This document shows positions 43,701 to 55,189 of a stretch of DNA of 64,000 nucleotides, piece by piece; within the stretch, counting starts at the first letter, position 1; every line of letters begins with the position of its first letter. The notes under the pieces are model-generated. The model saw only the letters and a list, made by a program, of their open reading frames with translations. It had not been told where the DNA came from and made no database searches. Source of the stretch: Sipunculus nudus (taxonomy: Eukaryota; Annelida; Sipuncula; Golfingiida; Sipunculidae); NCBI GenBank assembly GCA_026874595.1, contig CM049314.1:23823729-23887728 (forward strand). The letters run 5' to 3'. A program made the translations under genes and the position numbers.

Positions 43701-46700
43701 AATAATGTTACATCCCTGACAAAAAATCTCTAGCTTCAGCAATCCTCTTGTTAAGGGAGTAAATATATTTCTAGATTTTTTACAAGTGCATTATGTTTGG
43801 GGCCATAACTTAAAAAATTACACAATACTGACATCATTTCTGGCATGTGCATAGCGAATGTATAGAAAAATATGTATATTATATATGATCAAAGTCAGAT
43901 CAGTGGTTTGATATTAGGCAGTCTTGTGTAACAATGGGTTTTTAATGTAAAAATGAAGTTTTTCATTAATATCTCGGAGGAATTAAGCCCTAGTGACCAA
44001 ATTCTTGGCATGGTATAGGATTTTGGCGACATCTAACTGTATACCAAATTTTAGGAACTGAGAGCTGAAGCTGGGGAACTGAGCTCTAGCAAACTGCATA
44101 ACACTAGTTTCATGTAAACAATATGTGACATGGTGCTTGAAAACTTGAATAAAATCTACAGTTTTTGATCAAATGGTTTCAAATTTTTGGTGTGAACAGA
44201 TGAAATACTATCAAAACATGCTGTGAAAATTAAATCCACAACCGTTACAGAAAAAAAATATGCTATGGTCAAAGTTGGGCAAAATTTAAGGTACCAATTT
44301 TTTATTTTTCTTAATATCTTAAAAAAATTAAAATATTTTGATCTAATTTTGGGTACACAATTAAATTTTGATTAATTAAAGTTATATTACTGGAAAAAAG
44401 TCCTTAGCATATTATGTTCACAAACAAAGAAGGCGTTTATGTCTGACATAGATGAAGTTATAATATGATGTCTAAGTGCAATATCTTTGCTGTATAACAA
44501 TTTAAATTGTGACCATCCTCTTCACTCTGGACAAGTCCCGCCTTGTCTGGTAAATTTGGTGAAATGCATGTTGTTCTCATATATCGTCCTGCCTCGAACC
44601 AATATTCTTTTTAGTTTAAGCTCAACTGACGTCATGCTTAACCATAGGGAAATCCTTAATTCGTCCGACACAAACCCGACACAAATCGTAACTGTTGGAC
44701 TTCAAATGTAGGGAAATCCTGGATTAATCTCCAGGAGCCTTCAATTATTTCACTGCGACCCATATTCTCGGAGTTAAGCTATGTTTTCACTTCGATACAA
44801 AAGCTCAAATATCTCCATAACGAATGCATGTTTTGTTATGAATGTTGCTTTGTATATCAATCGTTGAGATTGTTTTTATTCAGTTTCTTATTTGGTACAT
44901 CTGTATTTACATTTCTTTTTACGCATTTTTACTTTTATATCTGAGCCCATCAAATAACAGCAATTATGTCAGTTTCTGACTTATGGTCTCATCTGGTGTT
45001 CTGATAACTGCATGGTGTGTTTATTATCAGGATTCTTACCAGCTGATACAGATCGGTGGCGCCACCTGTTTTCGCAAATATTTACTTTTCTAAGACTGCC
45101 AGTTTACATTAATGGTATCAGTTTCTCAGCTGTGTTTTCATATACTGTCCTGAAACCTGGCACGTGTACTGATCGCGACTAGAAAAGCTCCAGTATCTTT
45201 ATAAAGGGTCCCGCTTTACGTATTTGCCATGGACAGTTTCATCAGATTGGAGGCGCAATCTGTATTCACATTATTTGTTATGCATATTTAACCTTTGTTT
45301 TGATATCTTCCTTTGAGAGCAATGGCCTCAGTTTCCCAGTTGTTGGTTTGATCCAGTATTATAACCTGGTGTGCGTATTGATCATAAATTGTTGCATCTG
45401 TTGCTGAGTACTTATAGCATCAACTGTATATATTCAATTTAAATGCATTTTTTCCCCTTTATTTTTACTTTCCTCATTGGCCGGCCTTTAGCAGGGGATT
45501 TCGTAACCATTGCACCTAGACTCATCTAACTTAAATCAACGAAGGTCCTTGAAATATTTCCTGGGAAACATGAAATAATGTCACATGACCTTCATTCTCT
45601 TGAGTTTGTTTGCGCACCTCGGAAACAAAATAAACCTCTAATATCTCAAATATTAATAAAATGATTGCCCTGAATCGTGCTTTAAGTATTGACCATGCCT
45701 AGTTTTATTAGTTTCTGAACTGATGGCTTCGCCTTTATATTTTTTATTGTATCCGGAGTGTTTGGATCCTGTGTTTTTATGCGGGTTCAACCGCTGCCGC
45801 CGCATTCATTTCCGGAGAACTCTTCTGAGACCTTTTACCAATCTTTCCGAACCCAGAAAAAAATTATTGGGTCACATGTGACCTGGTGCCTGACAACGAC
45901 TTGTGGCGCCAACTGCAGTATGAATCTGGGTATCTTAGTGATAATAGCCCATATCTCAGTTTCAAATTATTTTGCTGGAATTGTGCATGTCCATAGATCT
46001 TGGACACTTCCATCTTGTATCCGAGACTAGTGGCGCCACCTACAATCGTTTTGCGTGGCGTCCGTCCATGCGTTTGTCAGCTGTTAGTCTTAGTGATTGG
46101 TTTAATGTATTGGGCTGAAATTGTACATGTACATAGATCTTGGATACCTAAATCTAGTACTCAAGACTGGTGGCGCCATCTGAAATCGTATTTGCGCATC
46201 CATCCATGTATATTGGCATCCATCCATGCATTTGCACTGGGTAAAAATCACTCATTTATCAAGAGTGATTCAATGTTTTCTCCTGATTGTTTACCTGAAA
46301 ATTTGTATGTCCATAGATCTTGGAATGGTTTATGTTGTATACAAGACTGCTTGGGCCACCTACAATGAATCTCTTTTTTTATGTGGGGTGGGGGGGGGGG
46401 GCAATGATGTCCTCTGCTTTGTCTCTCTGACTCTGAAATCATTATCCAGTGGTGGACAAGAAAAAGCAAGTAGTGAAGGGTTTGTAAAATGCTTCTCTCA
46501 GAAGTTAAACTAACCATTTTAAACTGTACTTGCAATCTACATCCGTAATACTGCTACAGAAAAGGGGCCTGTATATATTTATTATATTGAAGCAGTCAGA
46601 TAAATAAAAGGACAGATGGTGTTTTCCCCCGGGGGGGGGGGGGGCGGTGAAACTATGGGCAAGCTGTTAGAATTACCTTTAACGTACATCGGTTGATATA

Positions 46701-49700
46701 GAGGAGAATATACTCATAAGGCGCAAGATTGCATAAATTGCTTTATGCATTTCCGTCTTTCCTCTGTTGCTGACGATGGGATAAGCCAACCTGCCAAGCG
46801 TTCTTGTACGTTTCACGGCATGCTGTGCAGAACAAAAATGATAGCTGCATGGATGATTTATCAAGTTTAAAATCCAAATTATATATTTAAAGGTATTCCT
46901 TTATTTTCCTCAGGGTTCTGGTAGCAGTGATGAGGACAAGGCCCTCGACCTGATGCAACTGTTGATGAAGAAGTCGGACGAGGCCTTTTATCACCTGATC
47001 GTGGCTCTACGGAGGACAGGCCAGACTCATTTAGTGACTCTACTTGTTTCTCCAGAAGACAATCAGGTAGGTCACGTGACAAATTACTAGCCCGATACAA
47101 GCCCAGTATGGGCAACAATTATGCCACAGTTGAAATAAACATAAAATGTATGTCACATTAAGTCATGTAATATATATATATATATATATATATATTTGTA
47201 TATATATTTTTAATAAGAATATATGTTTGTGATGTCATGAGTTATTCTCTGTATTTCTTGATAAGAAAATATTCCTTCATATATATAAACCTAACGAAAG
47301 GGGTCTTTCTGTCAATAAGTGTTTCCCCTGAATAAAGATATATGCACACATGTTGATTCACTATGGTCGTATAGAAAGGATTCAAAATATATAGGTAATA
47401 CTATTATCCATTATGCCTGGCCAGCATTACTAAGCATATCATATATCATAATTCAGATCATATTCGTTGATTTTTATACCTTATGTGCCACATCAATATT
47501 CGTCCAAAGTAATTTTTTGGCTCTGTTCTTTTTTTAAGCAAGGAATATTTAATTATATATTACAAACGTTGCAGATCTCTGGCTGCACTTTCTTCCAACC
47601 ACAATGCGTTCCAGGGTCTAATATTTTTTTTCCAGGCCGTGGTGTTAAGTCAGCACGCAAAGGGAGGTGAAGCGGGCCCCACAGGTAAATCTGCTTCCTT
47701 TCTATAAGTTCTACGGTATTCTGAAAGATAACATAGATGTGTCCCTTTTAAACAGGATATCCCGGGAAGTCCGGAGTATTAAAAATATTCAGATAGTCTT
47801 GGAAATAATCTCCTTGATACTTTTTGTACAAAAGTCTTTTCACAATCAAGTTTTTTTTATCCTTTGATTAAAATAAATGAACACTATTGACTGAAGGTTA
47901 TCGGTCTCGTCCTGTATGTGAAGATTAAGTAGGCCCCAAACACAAGAGGACGAGACAAAATCGGAAAGGACTTGAATCCGGTCCGGTCCGCGGCACTTAG
48001 TTGACCGGATTGCTAGTCCTGGACTGTTCCTGACCCAGTCCTGAGCGATCCTGGTCGTATATTTTTGTGAATATATCAGGACTGGTCCTAAGCAGTCCTG
48101 TCAGGTCCGCTTGAGTCCGCTCTGTTTGCGGGGATTTTAAGACTAGCCTGGATCGGGAGTTTATCATTGACGAATCCGATCCGGTCTGATCCGTTCTGTC
48201 AGCGACCCTTCTAGGACCGGACCATACTGGGAAAGATTGTGGCGAACTCAACAATATTTCAGGACACGTGGCTGTATTTACTTTCCCTATATAACATCTA
48301 TAAAACACCTGAGGTTTGGGCCTCTTTTTAATTAATTTTCAAAATTAATTCTGATATCAATCTTTTTTTACCTGAGAATTTGTTGTTTCTTCAAACTAGA
48401 CCAAGAAAACGGGGGCTTGTGTATCACCTTTTTTAACCATCCTGGCCCGAATGCAGTGAAGCCCAAAATAACCCCTCCAAGCAGTCCAAAACAAGCATTT
48501 GGACAACATGTCTTTGATTGGCCACATATTTAAAATAAATTGACCGATACTGTCAAGTTTATTGGAGATTATGCTTAACATACTTAAAAATCAATCAATG
48601 GGTTGATTTTGGTGCCCATCACATGATGGCTAGAGCCAACCAGAGAAAGCCAGACCATGCACTGCTCTCCTTCAGGTGCAGGGCTTGGTGACCCAAGGTC
48701 ATGTAAACAAATAGGACCACGTGACCTTCAGTCCTGTCCTGTCCGATCTTGTCTCGTCCGCTCTGTGTTCGGCCTGCTTAATATATATAAGTACATAAAG
48801 TTCAAATTGAACTTCGAAGCGAAATGCTTTTTTGCTTACTCCATCATTTTCTCGAATTCCTCTGTCACTGTTTTTTCCCCCGAGGTATATAACAAAATAA
48901 ACACAGGAACTCGGATGTAAAGATTAAAATGCCTAGCGGGCTATGAGTCGCGCTAAAATATTTCACCATATATGCACCGTCAGAAAGGTAAGCGTCCTAA
49001 CCGGATATGCCAATGGGACGGCAATGCCCAGTTAGTACCGTAGTAAATAACCAAATTCCTTTGAATTTTATTATTTGCCTTCATCCAACAACACTTCCAA
49101 TATTTTAATTTCCAAAATACGTTCCTCAAATTGTTTGATATTGAATTTTAATGAAAAAAAGGTGAGATACTATTAAACAAGGGCCATGAAATACTTTCTT
49201 ATCGGGATTCATTATGTTACTATAAATATAATCGAAAGCCATATAAATATCTTACATGGAGTCTCATGGTCAAATTTCTTCACTCTGTTTTATTTAGAAC
49301 CCATTGTAAGATAATCTTAAACAGGCGACGTTTGTATTTCTGTTTTTCATGAAGGGAGTGATTACGCGATGCTTGGTAGAAGGACAAAGCAGGTTGGTGC
49401 AATGCAATGTGACACATAATGCAAAATGCGCCGAATGCGTTATATATTAGCAATCAGTAAAACCTCGTAATATCCGCAAACAAATTTCGAGAAACCTCGG
49501 AAGATCAAGGTAACGTAATCAGTTTCCGAACTCGTCCGAGAACATGGTGAAAACAATTGGTTGTGTCCAGTCTGGGGTCAAAATATGCTTTCACATAATA
49601 TTCTACATCCAAAGACTATATATGTCTCAATAGGTCTCACCTTTGGGTGCCAGGACCTTCGGTGGGGGCGCCTGGGGTTGGGGGATCTGGAGTTTTCCTG

Positions 49701-52700
49701 AAAACACACCAGGTTTCAAGTCACTAGATGAAACCACTTTTGAGAACCATCGATGTAATTTGGCAGTCTTGATCAATAAACATACCATGTTTCTGGACAC
49801 TAGTTGGGAAATATATACCTCTGATGTAATTAAGCATTCTCAAAAGAGGAAAATGTGTTAAAAATAAAAAAATAAACGCCATCAATTTTGAGTGGCTGAT
49901 GAAACTGCCTGTGATCAATAAGCTAAGCAAAAAATATGGCATTTCATGCATTAATTATCGAGGTACTGGCGGTTTTTTTTTTATCAAACTTTTATAATTA
50001 TCCTTGGTGCTCAGACCCCTTAGCTCGGATGATATAGGTTGCAATGACCTAATTTCACATTTCCAAGCTTTTTATTGACCTCCCGCCATGTTTTGTCAGA
50101 CAATGCAAGGTCCAGCGGTTACGAATTGTGCCATGTTATCGAATGGCCAAAGGAATGACGAGTTATCGCCGTAAATAATCATGACTGAAAGTCATCTGAG
50201 ATAAAAATGTTCGTAGATGAAATTTAGCCGAAATCTGGCGGTTGTTGGTCGTGTTCGGCAAGTGGTCGCTTAATAAAAGTTTATTTAACGGGGAAAAAAC
50301 TATCAATGGACAGGAAATACGGTCTTTAACAACAGATGGTCGCACACACTAGGACCAACTGTATTTCGAAAGTTCGGCAAAAGATAAACCTCGGAAGTCA
50401 GAAGCGGCCATATTTTGTTTATTATAATGATAAAAATAAACAAAAAAACACCTTATTGTGTTAACATGGAAGACAGAAGTCTCCTTTAGCCAACAAGTAT
50501 ATATCACAAAAATTAATTCCCAGATATAAAAATTAATTCATATTTAATGCGTCGGGATCCATTCGAAAGGCATCAAGAGAGAGAGACTATGTTCATAATG
50601 AGTAATCCTCGGAAGCGTAGAATCATGCATCTACTAGCAATGCGACAGAAAAGGTCTGCATCGGTCCGAATTTAAATATAGTTTATATTTATATATTTGA
50701 ATTATATCATAATGTATTCTACTGGAATAAAATATAAAGAATTACATTAGAAATACAAAACATTAAAAAATATTATTATATACATGTACGGTACACCATA
50801 AAATACTAAAATTCTAAATATCCAACCATAAAATCTGGTTAATTTTTTGTATAGAGCACTATAACATACAATAACATGTTTTTTTATTCTATATTTTCAA
50901 ATAGAATTAATTCATACATGATACAAACGATGGGTACATATTATAATAAAACTTGGACACGATGTATAATACTGTTATTAATAACGACCTAATTTTATTT
51001 ATCTTTACATTATACAATTCTTTGCATAATATATATAAATAAAATATTACATTCACCATTAAAAGTTATTAAATATTGACTATAACATTACACAGCATAG
51101 ACTAATGTAATATTTGATAATTAATACATGGTGATATAAGCTGTTGTAGATTCATGTATCTATTAATTTAAACCTAATGCGCGCACAAGAAAATGTCACT
51201 GAACGACAACGTGACGGGAGGATGGATGGACAGACAAGGTGATCACTATAGGTCACCGCTTTTCAAGCTTTATCAATCATACTCATTGTTAATACATACA
51301 TAAAGGCAAGCTGAATGAAGAAAGGCAATAGTCACCTTGATAAAACTGACGGCCTTAAAGGTGAAAATGACATACTGATAACTGTTTTCTCATATATAAA
51401 GCAGACACACAGGAATATATATATTTTATATATATATATTTACATATATATTATTTGGCTTGTTTTAATATTTTTTGTAAAACATCCCCTATTCAAATGG
51501 CCTCACAACATTATAGTATTTACTGCATTCACGCTGGTTATACATAACTGATTTAAACCTACAGGCCCAATGCGAACCTCTGAAATGGGATACCTCAGGT
51601 ATAATGCTTCCATGATAACCATTATTTTCAGGTACTCGGAAACATGTATATGAACAATGCAAGAACTAAAGATTTTGAACCCGAGTACAAGCAACAGTTA
51701 CACAAACGTACATCTTTAAATAATGGCATGGATCTACACAACAGAAAAATGATTGATGGTGGTGCCACTAGTCCTGTGTATGAGAAAGCCATCCAAGATG
51801 TACAGGCATGCAAGATTCTAGGCAGATACTTCAAACCACTCTTGATCTATGTGTACAGATATATGTGAAACCCACAAACAATTGCAGGTGGCGCCACAGG
51901 TCTTGTAAACAACAAACTTATCCTAGATGTATGGACATGCACAATTTCAGACTGATAGGTCAAATCACTCCTGAAAAATAAGCAGGAACATCCACTGTAT
52001 CCACATCCACAAATTATTGTAGGTGGGACCACGAGACTTGTTTATGAGAAAGCAATTAAAGATGCATGGACAAGCTAAATTTTAGGCCAATATACCAAAC
52101 TTCTTGAGTTAGGTGCACTGGGCTGACCAAGCTCAGCTGAAGAAGGCAGTTGCCCAAAGTCAAGCGAAACTAATTGCCAACTGCAGCTACTGCAATGAAT
52201 ACACTCTTGACCCGTTGTGAAATCTGATACAGTTGGCATTCTGAAAAAGCAATAAATAGATCCAGGCCGATCTTTGGCCCTTTTGCCAAATCTGAAATAG
52301 CTGACAAGTTATTATAGGCACAGAAAAAAACCCTGGCATGTTGCCAAGTCTGTTTATACATATTAATAGACTTTTGAAAGACATGCTCTTTTCCAAGTTT
52401 ACATATTTATTAGATTTTTGTTATCATATTGATAAGAATAATAACAGATGCCTATTGAAAGCAAAATCAGAATAGATGTATTGTATTCATGGATTTATCT
52501 TACACATAAGCTGGATTATGTTGCCTGTATAGCTCACCTTATATATGCAAAAATTCAGATTGTTAATAAAATAAATCTAATAGATTTGTTTACCAAAGTA
52601 TCTCACAGACTCACAGTCCTTTCACTGTTAAAGGTCCAATACTTCTGCCAAAATCATTTCGGTGAACTTGAACAAAGGCCATCTAAGAACCATTTTGAGC

Positions 52701-53904
52701 AATGTTACAGAAGTTGGAACAAAAGTTTTGCAGAAGCAGACTATACATTGCAGCCCTCAATGTGAAACAGGCTCACACATGGCCATTAGACAAACTTCAG
52801 CTTTCTATATTTCTACCAAAAATCAAATCCATTCTTATAAAATTAAAAGAACCCTACCCTTGCATAATTCTTGGGGAAAATTAAACCTTTCAGCTTGATA
52901 GTTTCATCATAAAACATTTTTAAGCTGAAAGGGGTTAAAATTATGAGGAAGTTTTTCAAAGGTTTTTAAGATTTTCTCCTGTAAATATATAAGCTAATGC
53001 AAATGGCACCACAAAATGCTCAATTCCACAACATTTGATATGTAACAGGTTTTAACATAAAAGTTGGGGATGCTAGCTCCCGCTCTTCCTGAAAATTTTG
53101 GGTTAATGTACTGATGACCGATGACTCTCGTACAAAATATATATGCAGATGGCGCCACCCATACCTCAATTTCAAATATGAGTCACATGACCAACATTTG
53201 CATAAAAATTGGTGATGATAGCTCCAGCCTTTCTGATATTGTAAATTTAGTATCCTTTTTTGGCCAAATGACTAGTTCAGCTTCCTATTATTTGGCCAAA
53301 ATTCATTGAACTGGAACCATTCGAAGAAACTTTAGGGAGATTGTTTCAGAGATTATTTCTGTGAAATATTAAACAATTTGTCTGGACAGTTACAGATAAG
53401 AAGATTTTTAAAGTTTTATAAAGAATTCACCCATAAATATAGCAGAAAAAAAAAGATAGCAAAAAATTCAGAAAAATCCCATAGAGTTTTTTAGATGACT
53501 GATCTTTTGCATAAAATTTGGTGATGCTAGTTCATCCAGTTTTTGAGATAGTATAGGTTAACGTACAGACGACGGAGAGCGGACAACGCCACACCATCAC
53601 ATAAGCTCACAGGTTCGCTAATAAATAAACATGGATGTGTGGGTGTATTTTTTCTTATACTTGGTACAACAATATTATAAATATGATTGACATTGCAGAT
53701 CCGTCCCTTCAAGAAGTCCAATTGGTCATCCAAAAGTCACTGATGCGCACCTGTTCCAGCGTGGAGACTTGGACTTGGTCGGCTGACAAGAATTATGTGC
53801 CAATTGGAGAAATCTTCACCGACCTTGTCTGGGTCCAAAGTAGGCAACATCCAACAGGATCTGATGGATATGAAACATTGGGAAATTACCTTGACATGTT
53901 TCAG
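40594..53904 (+). CDS. CARD-containing, probably NLR-type (CARD-NACHT) gene, 5' four coding exons
   Basis: Predicted cytosolic death-fold adaptor/receptor of innate immunity or apoptosis. Exons 40594-40762 (ATG at 40601), 46914-47066, 51632-51707 (tentative) and 53699-53904 join in phase to 199 codons without a stop. Residues about 10-100 form a CARD: HKGLLIRHLPEFVKNLDL, FLLRFCVLTSSEKQRIE, then GSGSSDEDKALDLMQLL, EAFYHLIVALRRTGQTHL. This resembles the caspase-9/caspase-2 type CARD. The last exon has YVPIGEIFTDLVWVQ and ETLGNYLDMF, a pattern seen just before the NACHT P-loop in mollusc NLR-like proteins. The NACHT exon is not in the window, so NLR identity is inference; a CARD-only or CARD-other protein is possible. 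Introns are 4-6 kb and full of repeats. Confidence 0.75.
41048..42362 (-). mobile_element. Right arm of the 3.7-kb inverted repeat
   Basis: Reverse-complement counterpart of 38617-40235. Inner end: ggcaccgcaggtgcc then atagtatccccagacaatta then poly(C) (41093-41111). Outer end: tcaaggacactctcctag, ggcgtcgtcctctgac, then cggcggg and catagtatcccccgac. Palindromes lie at 41301, 41722 and 42042; a direct duplication of about 420 bp (41160-41400 and 41600-41815) is contained. The 40183-40270 and 41010-41085 segments bracket the CARD exon closely. Confidence 0.87.
42365..42790. other. CARD gene intron, no feature seen
   Basis: AT-rich; strings attcaaatgc/attcacattc recur weakly near 42650-42780. 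Confidence 0.4.
42790..44070 (+). mobile_element. Partial copy of the 25242-28725 element (right part)
   Basis: Collinear with 27930-28600: gttgagaatccagaatatac, gataagtag-like, gatcagtggtttgatattag, ggtttttaatg, atatctcggagg and gacatctaactgta. It lacks the terminal repeat. A GC-richer patch at 43290-43470 with no counterpart there looks inserted; I cannot name it. Confidence 0.7.
44610..46380. mobile_element. Mosaic of TIR-element left end and inverted GGTGGCGCC module
   Basis: Starts like the 25242 family (aagctcaactgacgtcatgc, then tcgtaaccattgcacctag near 45505). It continues with ggtggcgccacct-type cores at 45054, 45903, 46032 and 46170. At 45735-45890 it carries the inverted terminal block also found at 3110-3345, including ccgccgcattcatttccgga and gtcacatgtgacctggtgcc. 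Several elements appear to be nested or abutted; boundaries are approximate. Confidence 0.6.
46385..46905. other. CARD gene intron with poly(G) runs
   Basis: G-runs at about 46389-46400 and 46630-46643. No gene is seen before exon 2. Confidence 0.45.
46914..47066 (+). CDS. CARD gene exon 2 (CARD helices 4-6)
   Basis: Acceptor ttattttcctcag, 51 codons from GSGSSDEDKALDL to LLVSPEDNQ, donor gtaggt. Both ends in phase 0. The GSGS...A..L...L...G..AF..L..AL..TGQ..L spacing is the second half of a caspase-type CARD. Confidence 0.88.
47168..47200. repeat. (TA)n microsatellite
   Basis: TA repeats with a further ttgtatatatat tail to about 47208. Confidence 0.93.
47210..47915. other. CARD gene intron, no feature seen
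   Basis: AT-rich. Short open frames lack motifs. Confidence 0.4.
47922..48785. mobile_element. 860-bp TIR element with iterated GTCC motifs
   Basis: Inverted ends of about 42 bp: left attaagtaggccccaaac then ggacgagacaaaatcgga; right (reverse complement) attaagcaggccgaacac then ggacgagacaagatcgga. The left half (47970-48235) repeats short strings such as agtcctg, ggtccgg and gatccgg in both orientations. No coding frame. Class not determined. Confidence 0.8.
48790..51410. other. CARD gene intron, mostly featureless
   Basis: Contains a fragment like the 1-800 repeat at about 50030-50075, an extremely AT-rich block at 50680-51140, and gacaaggtgatcactatagg near 51233 that recurs at 55140. No exon recognised. 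Confidence 0.4.
51412..51450. repeat. (TA)n microsatellite
   Basis: Interrupted TA repeats. Confidence 0.85.
51632..51707 (+). CDS. CARD gene exon 3 (tentative linker exon)
   Basis: Acceptor ccattattttcag, then VLGNMYMNNARTKDFEPEYK then QQLHK, donor C|gtacat (weak). It is needed because exon 2 ends in phase 0 while the next certain exon needs one preceding base; this 76-nt exon supplies exactly that shift. The weak donor and lack of recognised homology keep confidence moderate. Confidence 0.5.
51720..52120. repeat. About 130-bp units with GGTGGCGCCAC-like cores
   Basis: Three diverged units with cores ggtggtgccac (51760), ggtggcgccac (51888) and ggtgggaccac (52022). They share tatgagaaagc, catccaagatgtacagg-like and caaaccactc-like phrases with the array at 1690-3130. 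Confidence 0.75.
52420..53620 (+). repeat. Diverged tandem module ending gacgacggagagcgg
   Basis: Phrases tggtgatgctagctcc, ttctgaaaattttggg-like and aggttaacgtacagacgac recur at about 53060, 53210 and 53520. The right end, cagacgacggagagcgg then ataagctcac, is typical of mollusc repeat-element termini also seen at 9950 and 28620. It lies in the intron before exon 4. Confidence 0.55.
53699..53904 (+). CDS. CARD gene exon 4 (pre-NACHT segment)
   Basis: Acceptor gacattgcag, two bases plus 68 codons (PSLQEVQLVIQKSL, then YVPIGEIFTDLVWVQ, then LGNYLDMFQ), donor gtaaac in phase 0. No stop in the phase that joins the tentative exon 3. The next exon is expected to hold the P-loop and is not found up to 64000. 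Confidence 0.75.
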
Positions 53905-53952
53905 GTAAACACTGACAGTACAATTTTGTAGCATTAGTCTAAATATATATAT

Positions 53953-54606
53953 ACGTCAAGGCCAATATTGGTAAATGATCCAGACCAAATCTGGATCAAG
54001 AACAGTCCAGCTTAAACCCTGATCAGGATTTAGGCTTGACTAGATCCCGATTTTGGGTTTAGGCCAGACGAATCCTGATAGGGATTTGGACTGAACCAAT
54101 TGCTGAACCAATGCCCAATTGGTCCAGACCAAATCCTGATCTGGATTATGTCCAGTCCAAACCCCAAGCACGATCTAGTCCAGCCCAAATCCTGATTCAG
54201 ACTGTGAGTTGACATAATATAAGATAACTACTTCAGCACATACTTCTGAATTATTAAAGGAAAATCCACCTTAGTTCAGCCTACTCATAAATTTCATCTA
54301 ATTTTGTCATGACAAATTTTATTTATGCCATGCCAAACTTCAAATGCACAGAGTTTATTTTAGTTTAATGGAATAAAAGAATACTACTGACCTCTGTAGA
54401 TACAGTCGTGAGCTGGATCAGGGGTATGGGTAGCCATAACTGTCAATTGGGCAGACAGGAAGACATTCACTTTGTTATTAATTAAAAATTATAATTTAAG
54501 CTGGACTGATTCTCGATTTGGATTTTTTTGGTCCAGCATAAATGCCAATCAGAATTTGGTCTAGACCTATCTGAGATTGGTGCAGATTGGGATCAGGGCC
54601 TTGACA
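53953..54606. mobile_element. 650-bp element with iterated 'ccaaatcctgatc' motif
   Basis: Left end gtcaaggcc and right end ggccttgac form short inverted ends. The left portion (53980-54215) repeats ccagaccaaatc, cctgatcaggattt and gtccagcc in both orientations; the right portion (54500-54600) has ggactgattctcgatttgg and gattgggatcagg. Related strings occur at 30110-30180. Non-coding. Confidence 0.65.
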
Positions 54607-54609
54607 CAC

Positions 54610-55185
54610 ACACACACATATATAAAGGTGGCATTGAAAACTGAACCTTTAAGAATGTAAAGAACTGGTATATATGGAATTTAATATTTGTCTGGAAAAT
54701 GATGATGTAACTGGTGATATTTTTTCATATTTCTAGGCATAATAAAGAATATTTAGAAACAGTAGGATAGCCTGAATCTGACCTATCATTAAAGACAAGT
54801 AAGCATGAATGCTATCTGTAGACATGAACATCTGTAGACTATGCATTTTGAAAGAACCTTGACATCATGGTGGACATGTGTAGTAAAATTTTCAATCACA
54901 AATTGTTTTCAACAGCTTGACATAGTGGTCCCTAAATATAACTTTAACTGTTACATAAACCATGTTCACCTGTCAGATCCTTTGGATAAATACAACTTAA
55001 AGGTGTAATAATTATCGTTGGTAACATATTACATGAATATCAACAGAAATAACTCCCAAAATTGCAATTCAACATAGGCTCATATCTATTGTTTTCATTT
55101 TGAGATAATTTGCATCACTGACAGTTGGAAGGAGAGATGGACAAGGTGATCACTATAGGGCCCTGCTTTTCAAGTGACGTGACAA
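54610..55185. other. Intron, no feature seen
   Basis: A short CA run at about 54606-54620; otherwise nothing. Confidence 0.4.
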
Positions 55186-55189
55186 GCAG

